Origin: an uncultured Bacteroidota bacterium
Lineage (GTDB): Bacteria > Bacteroidota > Bacteroidia > Bacteroidales > SZUA-534
DNA length: 64,000 nucleotides
Assembly: GCA_946414435.1 (NCBI GenBank)
Contig: CAMKOM010000010.1
Span: forward strand, 31,780-95,779
Direction: 5' to 3'
The notes under the pieces are model-generated. The model was given only the letters and a program-made list of their open reading frames with translations, was not told where the DNA came from and did not search any database. The translations under genes and the position numbers were made by a program. Below, in pieces: positions 10,099 to 18,287 of this stretch (positions within the stretch are counted from its first letter, which is position 1; each line of letters starts with the position of its first letter).

Positions 10099-11178
10099 AT
10101 GGGTAAAGACAGAGTACTGATGGCTATGAGCGGCGGCATCGACAGCACTGTGGCCGCCATTCTGCTCACCGAGCAAGGTTACGAACTCGAAGGCGTCACT
10201 TTCCGTTCTTGGGACAGCATATCAAAAGCCTGCATGGAACGCGAAACGGGATGCTGCTCAGTCGATTCAATTTTTGAAGCCAAACATATCGCCGAAGATT
10301 TAGGATTCAACCATCAAATCCTTGACATACGCGAACTATTCCGCAATACGGTTGTCAGCAATTTCATCAGCGAATACCTGAAAGGCCGCACACCCAATCC
10401 ATGCGTGGTCTGCAACAAATACATCAAATGGGGGGCGTTGCTCGAAATGGCTGACAAATTGGGCTGTCAGTTCATCGCCACCGGGCACTACGCCCGCATC
10501 GGCTGCACAGATGGACGACACTTCATCAGCAAAGGCACTGACAACAGCAAAGACCAATCATATTTTCTGTGGCAACTTACATCCGACAACCTGAGCCGCA
10601 CCATTTTCCCGTTGGGCGGATTCACCAAACAGCAAGTACGCCAAATGGCTGCCGACCGCGGTTACGTCAAGTTGTCAAAAAAACGTGAGTCACAAGAGAT
10701 ATGCTTTGTCCCGGACAACGACTACCGTAATTTTTTGAGCAGTAATTCGCCCGAATACTCAGCAATCGGCCCCGGCAACTTTATCGACGCCAACGGCCGC
10801 ATTCTCGGACAGCATAAAGGCTACACCAACTACACCATCGGGCAGCGCAAAGGACTCGAAATTGCATTGGGACAGCCAATGTATGTCTCACGAATCGACT
10901 CTGCGGCAAACACGGTGACTCTCGGGGCTCGCGACCAATTGCTAAGCCAATCGCTCACCGCATCGGATTTTAATTTCACGAAAATCGCACCGCCCGAAAA
11001 TCCCATAACTGTTGAAGCCCGCATCCGTTACCGTAGTAAAGGAGCAACAGCGACAATCTTTGTCAGCGGGCAGAAGGTAAATGTCAATTTCAGCGAACCC
11101 GTGGAATCAATTTCTCCCGGCCAGTCGGTTGTTTTCTACCAAGGCGACGACCTTGTCGGCGGAGCAATAATTGACTGA
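10099..11178 (+). CDS. mnmA: tRNA 2-thiouridine(34) synthase MnmA
   Basis: 359 residues. The enzyme thiolates U34 of tRNA-Lys, Glu and Gln, using ATP to adenylate the base and persulfide sulfur. The PP-loop SGGIDST is at residues 11-17. The catalytic cysteines are visible: C102 in NPCVVCNK and C202 in SQEICFVPD. A CC pair sits near residues 52-53. The ATG at 10099 is preferred over the in-frame ATG at 10078, which would overlap the MORN gene. The gene is probably co-transcribed with the MORN gene. Confidence 0.95.
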   Translation: MGKDRVLMAMSGGIDSTVAAILLTEQGYELEGVTFRSWDSISKACMERETGCCSVDSIFEAKHIAEDLGFNHQILDIRELFRNTVVSNFISEYLKGRTPNPCVVCNKYIKWGALLEMADKLGCQFIATGHYARIGCTDGRHFISKGTDNSKDQSYFLWQLTSDNLSRTIFPLGGFTKQQVRQMAADRGYVKLSKKRESQEICFVPDNDYRNFLSSNSPEYSAIGPGNFIDANGRILGQHKGYTNYTIGQRKGLEIALGQPMYVSRIDSAANTVTLGARDQLLSQSLTASDFNFTKIAPPENPITVEARIRYRSKGATATIFVSGQKVNVNFSEPVESISPGQSVVFYQGDDLVGGAIID

Positions 11179-11271
11179 CACACATTGGTCATTTGTCCCA
11201 TCAAAAAATAATACACCACAATATTGTTCATAACACACCAATATTCATTGTCAAATTCGATTGCATTTTTA

Positions 11272-11279
11272 TATCTTTG
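11272..11279 (+). promoter_or_regulatory. -7 box of the siaB-siaC promoter
   Basis: TATCTTTG matches TAnnTTTG. A TTG about 21 bases upstream may serve as the -33 element. The siaB start codon lies 20 bases downstream of the box. Confidence 0.55.
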
Positions 11280-11298
11280 CAAAAGATGCTAAACCAAT

Positions 11299-11841
11299 AT
11301 GTCGATAGATATAAACAATTGGTATAAAACGGTTACATCGGACGATGTCATTTACCTTTTCAAAGGCGAAGTCACCGACCAACTGATTGCGCAATCGCTA
11401 GACGTGATTGAGCGTCAATTGGAAAATACGCCGTTACCCATCCGAAAGAAAATCTACAACGTCTTGGTTGAGTGTCTGCAAAATCTGTATCACCACGCGT
11501 CAGCCGTTCCAAGCCATAAAGATGACGACTTCTGCGGAAGAATCGGAGTCTGCTTGCTTTCGAAGCGTGCCGAGCACTATCACGTTGTTACAGGAAACTT
11601 TGTCGTTCCAAAACAGCAGGCTTTTCTAAAAGGCCATCTTGACAAAATAAACTCTCTTGACAAAGAGGGGCAAAAAGAAATGTACAAAGAGATTCTCGAC
11701 AACCAGACATTCTCGGAAAAGGGCGGCGGCGGACTTGGAATGATTGACATTGCAAGAAAATCGGGAAACAGATTGAATTATAATTTCATTAATTGTTGTG
11801 ATGATTATAATTTTTTTACTTTAGATGTTACTTTTAATTGA
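11299..11841 (+). CDS. SiaB family protein kinase
   Basis: 180 residues, cytosolic. The fold is that of a GHKL-type kinase of the SiaB/DUF6272 family: an N-box-like helix (YNVLVECLQNLYHH, about residues 51-64) and a glycine-rich lid (KGGGGLGMIDIARKSG, about residues 140-155). In Pseudomonas, SiaB phosphorylates SiaC, SiaA (a PP2C phosphatase) removes the phosphate, and unphosphorylated SiaC activates the diguanylate cyclase SiaD. Here the partner siaC gene follows 20 bases after the stop, but neither a SiaA phosphatase nor a GGDEF protein is encoded in the window, so the output differs or lies elsewhere. Confidence 0.88.
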   Translation: MSIDINNWYKTVTSDDVIYLFKGEVTDQLIAQSLDVIERQLENTPLPIRKKIYNVLVECLQNLYHHASAVPSHKDDDFCGRIGVCLLSKRAEHYHVVTGNFVVPKQQAFLKGHLDKINSLDKEGQKEMYKEILDNQTFSEKGGGGLGMIDIARKSGNRLNYNFINCCDDYNFFTLDVTFN

Positions 11842-11861
11842 TAAACCATAATCTTAATAAA

Positions 11862-12239
11862 ATGGAACCAATATCTATTATCGGAACCCCCAAGACACCA
11901 ACCGTATCGTTTGAAGCAAACGGTAAGCTTGAAATCAAAGGTCGGTCTATTCCGGAAAACTCAGTAGAATTCTACAAGCCTTTGGTTGATTGGCTTGAGC
12001 AGTATTTATCATCGCCAGCTCCGCTAACTGAAGTGGCAATCAAACTTGAGTACTTCAACACAAGTAGCTCGAAGTGCATTCTTGACGTGTTCAAGAAACT
12101 TGAAGCCATCTACAAAAGCGGCAACGAAGTTGTCATTCTTTGGCACTACGAAGAAGACGACGAAGATATGCTTGAAGCAGGCGAAGATTACCAATCAATC
12201 ATAAAAGTGCCGTTCAAGATGGTTGAAATGTCTGAATAG
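11862..12239 (+). CDS. SiaC family regulatory phosphoprotein (DUF1987)
   Basis: 125 residues from the ATG at 11862. It carries the DUF1987 core, including KLEYFNTSSSKCILDVF, where Thr67 aligns with the phosphorylated threonine of Pseudomonas SiaC, followed by VVILWHYEEDDEDMLEAGEDY. It is a small cytosolic switch protein whose phosphorylation by the adjacent SiaB kinase is expected from the family. The neighbouring minus-strand exporter operon converges on this pair; a functional link is inference. Confidence 0.9.
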   Translation: MEPISIIGTPKTPTVSFEANGKLEIKGRSIPENSVEFYKPLVDWLEQYLSSPAPLTEVAIKLEYFNTSSSKCILDVFKKLEAIYKSGNEVVILWHYEEDDEDMLEAGEDYQSIIKVPFKMVEMSE

Positions 12240-12276
12240 ACACCAACCATTTTGCATATTTCATCATAAAAGACAA

Positions 12277-12307
12277 TTCCTGCCTGACAGGAACGGTTCG
12301 TTTTTTT
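12277..12307 (+). terminator. Probable terminator after siaC
   Basis: TTCCTG pairs with CAGGAA across a 5-base loop. Seven bases later comes a run of seven T. The spacing to the T run is longer than usual, so strength is uncertain. Confidence 0.5.
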
Positions 12308-12314
12308 GATTTAC

Positions 12315-12372
12315 GCCAACGGACGAATTTGTATTCAATACATTGATTACAAGTTCGTTATGTTGGCTTTTT
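12315..12372 (+). terminator. Long imperfect hairpin followed by a T run
   Basis: GCCAAC (12315-12320) pairs with GTTGGC (12362-12367). The next ten bases inward, ACGAATTTGT and ACAAGTTCGT, pair fully if one G-U is allowed. A T-rich tail follows. It may be a backup terminator or a relic of a small mobile element. Confidence 0.45.
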
Positions 12373-12541
12373 CTATATATGACCAACTCGATTAACAGGC
12401 TGATGATTTATTCAACATTCCCAAAGATAGTCGAACGAATCAAAAGCTCGGGTATACTATACTGACACACAGATTCCACCGTCCTCTCAACAAAAAAACG
12501 GCAGGAAACGCCATAAACTAAACTATGCAAGGTAGTACCGA

Positions 12542-15500
12542 CTACATTTTCGAGCGCGAGAACCACTCAATAGCCTTGCGCAATAATCGATATTTAAGCG
12601 CCAAGTACATCAACAAAGAATAAAACCAAATCACCATCATATTCACCCAATATGTTGGGTATGAATGGCCAAACAGATTCTTGCAAGGCGCATAAAAATG
12701 AGCCTTGATGAACGGATGTGTCGGATCGAGATAAATCGGGTCGCTTTTTTGGTACAGGTTTCCGTCAACCTCAATAATTCTATCGAGCGATGTTGAATTT
12801 CGGACAAACGATGTCAGGTTCTCATTGCTATAACGACGTTTACGCTCAATAAACTGTTCCCGTTCTTCATCAGTACGTTGCATCGAATTGATAAGCTGGT
12901 CTTTTTGGTTGTTCACATGATTATACTGCTTATAATAGTATGTCTTAAGTTTGTTTAGGAATGCATCGAGATTATCGAATATTTCAGGAGTAACCCTGTT
13001 CAAATACAACCTGTCTATCTTGTCATACTGGAAATAGCCCATAGCATCAAGTGGTTTTGCCAATTCGTTTCTTACCAACTCAAGGTCTTTTTTAACTCTA
13101 ATTTGGCATGCGGGATTATTATAGTTGCGTCTGCAATAAGACACTTTGTTTTCAATAGTTTTAACCCAATAGTTCTTGCGGAAATCACACTGACTTAGCA
13201 TTTTATTGTACTCGTAAAAGTCTCGTTCAAAATCGTTTTCCTTGAACTGCTGCACAGCCAGTGCCTCATACGCCCACCGGGCTGTTATTATCTCTCCATA
13301 AACCGGAATACGGTCGGGATTCGAAATGGCAGGGTTGAGCTTATCAAACGGAACTATTATACCGCTCAGAATTAATTGCGGAATGACAAGGAATGGTATT
13401 AGAATGTATATGGTTACAACAGTGTCGAAACTGTCGGAAATGTTGAGCCCGAGCAGGCACGAAAAAAACCACGAGCTGAACAGTGCGAACCAGTAATAGA
13501 AGAACATTCCGCGGATGCCTAGCACCAGATTGCCTACAGCCACAAACATCAAAGCCTGAATAGCCGAGATTACAAACAAAATGGCCATTTTTGAGAACAA
13601 ATAGCTTGTTCGGCTCAAATTAAGAAAACGCTCACGCTTCTGGATTTTCCGGTCTTTAACAATCTCTTCGGCACTCACTGACAGACCTATAAATATCGCC
13701 ACTATAACAGCCATGAAAATATAGACCGGGATGTTTGCATTACCAAAGAAACTGTAAGTTCCGGTCGATTTGTTGAAATACCTGATAATAAAGGCTAGAA
13801 GGAACGCGAGCACAGGCGATTCCAAAATATTAATCACCATATACTGCCGGTTGCTTATCTTTGACAACACGTCGCGCTCAACAAACACCCTGAACTGCTT
13901 TAGCTTGCCCGGGATTTTCGATGCATTCTCGGGCAATTCGCCTGTTTTAAATTCCGGCTCGGGCAATGATTTCCTCGATTCTTGAAAATAGCGGAACCAC
14001 TCATCGGGCTGCAAGCGTCTTGTCGGCGTCAAGTTTCCATACTCATCAAGCATTTGCGACTCAACGATGTTGAAAATCTGTTCTGGATTCACATTACCGC
14101 AAGTATGGCACTCGCTATCATTCCAGTTTGCCTGATGGACCTTGGTTTTGAAATAAATAATGGACTCAACTGGATTACCATCGTAAATCAGATAGCCTCC
14201 ACGGTCGAGTATGTATAAGTTGTCAAACATTTTGAAAATATCGGACGAAGGCTGGTGGATTACCGTGAACACCAGTTTTCCCTTCAGCGCCATCTCTTTC
14301 AAAATATCCATAATGTTTTCAGAGTCACGCGACGACAACCCCGAAGTTGGCTCATCGAGAAACAGGATTGCGGGCTCTCGTATCAGTTCCAAAGCAATGT
14401 TGAGACGCTTACGCTGGCCACCGCTTATCTTCTTGTTGAGCGGACTTCCCACAACCATATCTTTAATGTCGAACAGACCAAGACTTTTTAGCACCTTCAG
14501 CACCTTGCAATTTATCTGGAACTCCGTCAAGTCGTCGAAACAAAGGCGCGCGTTAAACAGAAGGTTTTGATATACAGTAAGTTCTTCGATAAGCAAATCA
14601 TCTTGCGACACATATCCTATCAACCCCTCAACCTTTTCTTTTTCTGCATAAATGTCAATACCGTTAATGGTTACAGTTCCACTTGAAGGACGCGCGCTAC
14701 CGTTGAGCACATTGAGCAATGTGGTCTTTCCTGAGCCACTCGCCCCCATTATCCCGACAAGGCTGCCTGACTCTTGAACAATATTGATACAGTTCAGTCC
14801 TTTGGTTCCCCCCTTGAAATAATACTCCACATCTTTGGCCACGAACTGTATTTTGTTGCCTATCTCGTCGGCAAAAAAATAGTTGACAATGTCGGAATAG
14901 TAAATAGGTTTCATCTTTGCATCACGCAACGACGCGCCCTGATTGAGAACATAGACATTGCCAGGGATGACTATCTGACCATTTAGATACAACTCATCGG
15001 TACCGAACTTACGGAACAAATACATGTTCGACAGCTCGAAATAGAGCACCCACAGTTTGTCATTGAAAGTCTCATGGTAAAGGTGCCTTATGTCTGGCAC
15101 TGTCGATGCCTTTTGACCGTCGATAAGCAAAAAACGAGACGACACAGGGATGTTCCCATCGTCGGACATCACAAAGTCTTTGAGCAGATTGAAATTCTCA
15201 CTTGTGAAAAAGAAACTTTCGGAAACAGCTTGCACAAACTCTATCTCCTGCTCCGACACCTCCTGCCCCACTTTTATGAATTCAAGCAACCGCACCATAA
15301 CCACCATTTTCTGCCTGATGTCGAGCTCTTCATTTATTTGTGTGCATATTTTCAAAACCTTGACCGAATTAAGTGCAAGGTTTTTCTCTTTTTTATCATT
15401 TTCTGATTGTTTGCGCTGATAATGAGCATAGAATCCGTCGAAAAGGTCGAGATACTCCCCCACGGCACTCTCGCGCAGCTGCTGACGAAGAAAGGCCTCA

Positions 15501-15589
15501 ACTATCTGCCTGCCGCCTTTATTGTTGGATCTTGGTCCGACAATAATGGCGAACAACTGCATCAATGCCTTTAGGACTTTCTCCCTCAT
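12542..15589 (-). CDS. ABC transporter, ABCG-like ATPase fused to ABC-2 permease, with N-terminal helical domain
   Basis: 1015 residues. Residues 1 to about 150 form a helical, TerB-like domain. A middle beta-rich segment (about 165-250) could be a degenerate FHA-like module. The ATPase (about 260-480) has Walker A GASGSGKTT, signature SGGQRKR, Walker B ILFLDEPTSGL and an H-loop in TVIHQPS, the ABCG/White pattern. The C-terminal half has a cluster of five or six hydrophobic segments (for example FLLAFIIRYF, VIVAIFIGLSV, ILIPFLVIPQLILSGIIVPF) interrupted by a large soluble loop rich in Tyr and Asn, then one last membrane helix. It is last in a minus-strand operon after the 143-residue secreted protein (13-base gap). 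The cargo is unknown. Confidence 0.85.
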   Translation of the reverse strand: MREKVLKALMQLFAIIVGPRSNNKGGRQIVEAFLRQQLRESAVGEYLDLFDGFYAHYQRKQSENDKKEKNLALNSVKVLKICTQINEELDIRQKMVVMVRLLEFIKVGQEVSEQEIEFVQAVSESFFFTSENFNLLKDFVMSDDGNIPVSSRFLLIDGQKASTVPDIRHLYHETFNDKLWVLYFELSNMYLFRKFGTDELYLNGQIVIPGNVYVLNQGASLRDAKMKPIYYSDIVNYFFADEIGNKIQFVAKDVEYYFKGGTKGLNCINIVQESGSLVGIMGASGSGKTTLLNVLNGSARPSSGTVTINGIDIYAEKEKVEGLIGYVSQDDLLIEELTVYQNLLFNARLCFDDLTEFQINCKVLKVLKSLGLFDIKDMVVGSPLNKKISGGQRKRLNIALELIREPAILFLDEPTSGLSSRDSENIMDILKEMALKGKLVFTVIHQPSSDIFKMFDNLYILDRGGYLIYDGNPVESIIYFKTKVHQANWNDSECHTCGNVNPEQIFNIVESQMLDEYGNLTPTRRLQPDEWFRYFQESRKSLPEPEFKTGELPENASKIPGKLKQFRVFVERDVLSKISNRQYMVINILESPVLAFLLAFIIRYFNKSTGTYSFFGNANIPVYIFMAVIVAIFIGLSVSAEEIVKDRKIQKRERFLNLSRTSYLFSKMAILFVISAIQALMFVAVGNLVLGIRGMFFYYWFALFSSWFFSCLLGLNISDSFDTVVTIYILIPFLVIPQLILSGIIVPFDKLNPAISNPDRIPVYGEIITARWAYEALAVQQFKENDFERDFYEYNKMLSQCDFRKNYWVKTIENKVSYCRRNYNNPACQIRVKKDLELVRNELAKPLDAMGYFQYDKIDRLYLNRVTPEIFDNLDAFLNKLKTYYYKQYNHVNNQKDQLINSMQRTDEEREQFIERKRRYSNENLTSFVRNSTSLDRIIEVDGNLYQKSDPIYLDPTHPFIKAHFYAPCKNLFGHSYPTYWVNMMVIWFYSLLMYLALKYRLLRKAIEWFSRSKM

Positions 15590-15602
15590 CTATAAATGTT
15601 TT

Positions 15603-16034
15603 TTATTGTTTGAATCCTATTAGCATAACCGCAATGCCCGATGTAAGGTCTTTTGAGTCAATTTCAGCCTCAATTATGCAATCCATCGTATTTTCGAATT
15701 TGAAATTCCAACTGGGGGTGTTTTCAAAATCGCGGTTGGTAAACAATAGGTTGCGGTCTTGATCATAAACTGAAAATGCCAGATTTCCTGCTTCTGTTCC
15801 ACAATATCCAACCAAACGATAGATTGTGCCGCTGTAAAAAGTTACATAAAACTCTGCTACATCGTCTTTGTTCAGCAGGACAGTATAATATTGTCCATCC
15901 GACACATAAGAATCGTCCATTTTCGATTGGCACATTTTTATCGTAGATTCAACCTGGGCAACCGACTCGTTGGGTATGGCAATCGCCAGCATTACCAACA
16001 ACATCATCATATATCTAATCATTGACATCTTCAT
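15603..16034 (-). CDS. Small secreted protein, probable beta-sandwich
   Basis: 143 residues with an N-terminal signal peptide (MMMLLVMLAIAIPNESVAQ). The mature part of about 115 residues contains two features of pre-peptidase C-terminal-like beta sandwiches: alternating hydrophobic strands and a YRLVGYCG...LAFSVYDQDRNLLFTN segment. I do not know its function. It follows the lipoprotein gene by 6 bases and precedes the exporter by 13, so the three are almost certainly co-transcribed. It may be a periplasmic partner or a cargo of the exporter. Confidence 0.7.
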   Translation of the reverse strand: MKMSMIRYMMMLLVMLAIAIPNESVAQVESTIKMCQSKMDDSYVSDGQYYTVLLNKDDVAEFYVTFYSGTIYRLVGYCGTEAGNLAFSVYDQDRNLLFTNRDFENTPSWNFKFENTMDCIIEAEIDSKDLTSGIAVMLIGFKQ

Positions 16035-16040
16035 TTTGGG

Positions 16041-16940
16041 TTAACTTACAATTTGCTTTCTTATCGCCTCAACCTTACGTGTTATATTCTTCAAGACGGA
16101 CGCCGGGACATCCACTTTAGTCACGGATTTGACTATTGTCATTCTTTTATCGATATCGATCTCTGGAACAACATAAGTATAATGCTGCTCAACTTCATCG
16201 AAATCGCTGGTCAATTCAATTAGAGAATCAACTAAAGTACCAATTTCGTCTTCTTTAGAATAATATGGTGACAGGATTTTTATAAGGTTCTCAAGCGGCT
16301 GCTTGCTTTCGCCGATTCGCTGCACAAGCGCTTCGTTGCGGCTCTCTTTAGCGAGCTGCGTCATAATGTACATTGCCTCAATCCAGCCACCAGCAAGCAC
16401 CAAAGCTCCTTCACGCTGACGCTGTGATTCTTTCAAGTAGACGTCCACATCGCGGTAAGTGTTTGACATCATGCGCAAAAGCGAGTCGGCATTGTCAACA
16501 TTGCGCTCAACGCGCTCAACAAGACTGCTACTGAACGCTGATGTCAAGTCCAAATCATTCGCTATATTTTTTATTACCGAAAACAGATTGATTATCAGCG
16601 GTGATTGTTCATAAATGTTCATGTAAGCCAAATCGGCGCCATACACACCCAGATTGACACACTTTTTATAATTTCTAGTGTAATTATGATTATTCTCAAC
16701 TGGATTCAGCAGACTCTCATTGAATTTCGTGCCAGAAGTTTTAATCATTATTGTAAGATGATATGGCGACGGCAAGCTGAACAATGTGTTGCCGAATTTT
16801 ATTGTCTGCGCCGTTGTGTCGACCGACATATCCGAATCATTCAAATACCCTAATGAACCGGTTTTCGGCGCACCGCTGTTGCATGATGCAAAGAGCAACG
16901 GCAAAGCAAGTAACGAAACACTAATAATAGGTACTCTCAT
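16041..16940 (-). CDS. Helical lipoprotein of unknown function
   Basis: 299 residues from the ATG at 16938-16940, chosen because it places a clean lipoprotein signal at the N-terminus (SVSLLALPLLFASC). A longer frame (to 16994) only adds an unlikely extension. The mature protein is mostly alpha-helical, with polar heptad-like stretches and a C-terminal segment ending KVEAIRKQIVS. No known domain was recognised. It sits between the M23 peptidase gene and the small secreted protein of the exporter operon, suggesting an envelope role with them. Confidence 0.72.
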   Translation of the reverse strand: MRVPIISVSLLALPLLFASCNSGAPKTGSLGYLNDSDMSVDTTAQTIKFGNTLFSLPSPYHLTIMIKTSGTKFNESLLNPVENNHNYTRNYKKCVNLGVYGADLAYMNIYEQSPLIINLFSVIKNIANDLDLTSAFSSSLVERVERNVDNADSLLRMMSNTYRDVDVYLKESQRQREGALVLAGGWIEAMYIMTQLAKESRNEALVQRIGESKQPLENLIKILSPYYSKEDEIGTLVDSLIELTSDFDEVEQHYTYVVPEIDIDKRMTIVKSVTKVDVPASVLKNITRKVEAIRKQIVS

Positions 16941-17040
16941 AGTTTTATAAAATACTATATGCAAGTAACGAAAAAAAACAACTCGCAAAAGCATTATAAA
17001 ACACTTTATTTACGAATACGAAAAAAATTGTGAGGAAAAA

Positions 17041-17997
17041 TCAATCTGGCATTTTTACAGAACCGACCATTTCGTCGTATTCAACAGCTGTCATATCTTT
17101 AAGAAAGTAGTTATCTGGATTTTTGCGCATACCAGACACCATCACTTCATAATGAAGGTGCGGTCCAGTTGATATACCAGTATTACCGACCAAGCCGACC
17201 TCTGATCCTCGGCTAACAGTATCGCCAACATGAACCAAGAACTTGCTCAAATGCGCATAACGGGTTTTATAACCGTAACCATGGTCAACAACCACTTGCT
17301 TACCATAACCGTGAGGATCGTTAGATATGGACACCACAACACCTTTACCTGTTGAATAGACTTTGCTCCCTTCGCGAGCTGCCATGTCAAGACCATCATG
17401 GTGGATTTGCCTATGGCTGATTGGGTGGATTCTCCAACCGAATGTTGACGAAACCCTATAGTGTTGCGGATTGACAGGCAAAATGCCAGGAATGCTAAGC
17501 AGGCTGTCTTCGGCTCGCTGCACGTTACGCAGTACCATTTCATATGACTGCTCCTGCAAGTTCAGTTTGTTTGAAAGGATGTCGACTTTACGGTTATAAT
17601 CAACAAATAAATCGGTATTGAAATATCCTTCGAGATTCTCATATTTATTGGTACCACCGAAACTTGCCATACGTTTGTCGGCAGAAAGCGGCTCCATATA
17701 TGACAAAACGCGATAGCAACTATCGTCCCTGCTTTGGATTTCGGAAAGGAATCCTTCTATTTTCTCAAAGCGTGTATCGAGCTGATGAATGTTGGAAATG
17801 CACGCTTCACTCTCCTGCTGTAACCTTAGCGAGTTGATTGACGGGATTAAATTGAAATAAGACAACCCGAAAACCATTCCACCTAGCACAAAAGAAGCAC
17901 ACAAAAACTTGCCGCAACGTTTAAAAACTTGCGAAAGCGTTTGTTTTTCAACAACATAAGTTAGATTATCACTATCAAATATGTACTTTTCTCTCAT
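17041..17997 (-). CDS. Membrane-anchored M23 family metallopeptidase
   Basis: 318 residues from the ATG at 17995-17997 (MREKYIFD), the usual start of this Bacteroidota group; the frame is open further upstream but without support. One membrane helix (FLCASFVLGGMVFGLSYF) is followed by a coiled-coil region and a LytM/M23 domain. Zinc ligands are visible in HHDGLD and HLHYEV, with YKTRYAHLSK between them. The family cleaves peptidoglycan cross-links or acts as a cell-wall scaffold. It is the first gene of the M23-lipoprotein-secreted protein-exporter group and is divergent from clpB. Confidence 0.88.
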   Translation of the reverse strand: MREKYIFDSDNLTYVVEKQTLSQVFKRCGKFLCASFVLGGMVFGLSYFNLIPSINSLRLQQESEACISNIHQLDTRFEKIEGFLSEIQSRDDSCYRVLSYMEPLSADKRMASFGGTNKYENLEGYFNTDLFVDYNRKVDILSNKLNLQEQSYEMVLRNVQRAEDSLLSIPGILPVNPQHYRVSSTFGWRIHPISHRQIHHDGLDMAAREGSKVYSTGKGVVVSISNDPHGYGKQVVVDHGYGYKTRYAHLSKFLVHVGDTVSRGSEVGLVGNTGISTGPHLHYEVMVSGMRKNPDNYFLKDMTAVEYDEMVGSVKMPD

Positions 17998-18287
17998 TGC
18001 CTTTTTGGAAAGCGGCGTAAAACTATGTATTTTTTCCAATAAAAAAATGCTTGACGTCATATTTTTTACGGAAACAGGCATTTTTATTTGATAAATATGC
18101 CTTTTTGTCATCGGAATATCCACATACAATGACAATATGTCAATAATCGTTCAGCCATACCTTTACAGCTATTATAATCATGATTTTCAAAGCATTAACC
18201 ATATCATTTCTTACTATTGGCGATTTAACCATAAACCGTGGCGCGCATTTTGAACGCTGCATAGGCAAAACACAAAAAAATAAAACT

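Larger units (their letters stand above)
12240..12541. other. Convergent intergenic region with two hairpins
   Basis: 302 bases between siaC and the exporter gene, with no plausible gene. It contains a short hairpin followed by T7 (12277-12307) and a long imperfect hairpin followed by T5 (12315-12372). Both suit termination of siaC transcripts. The rest (12373-12541) shows no recognisable element. Confidence 0.6.

Noticed and set aside
11299..12239. Complete SiaABCD signalling locus
   Set aside because: Only SiaB and SiaC are present; no PP2C/SpoIIE phosphatase or GGDEF protein is encoded in the window.
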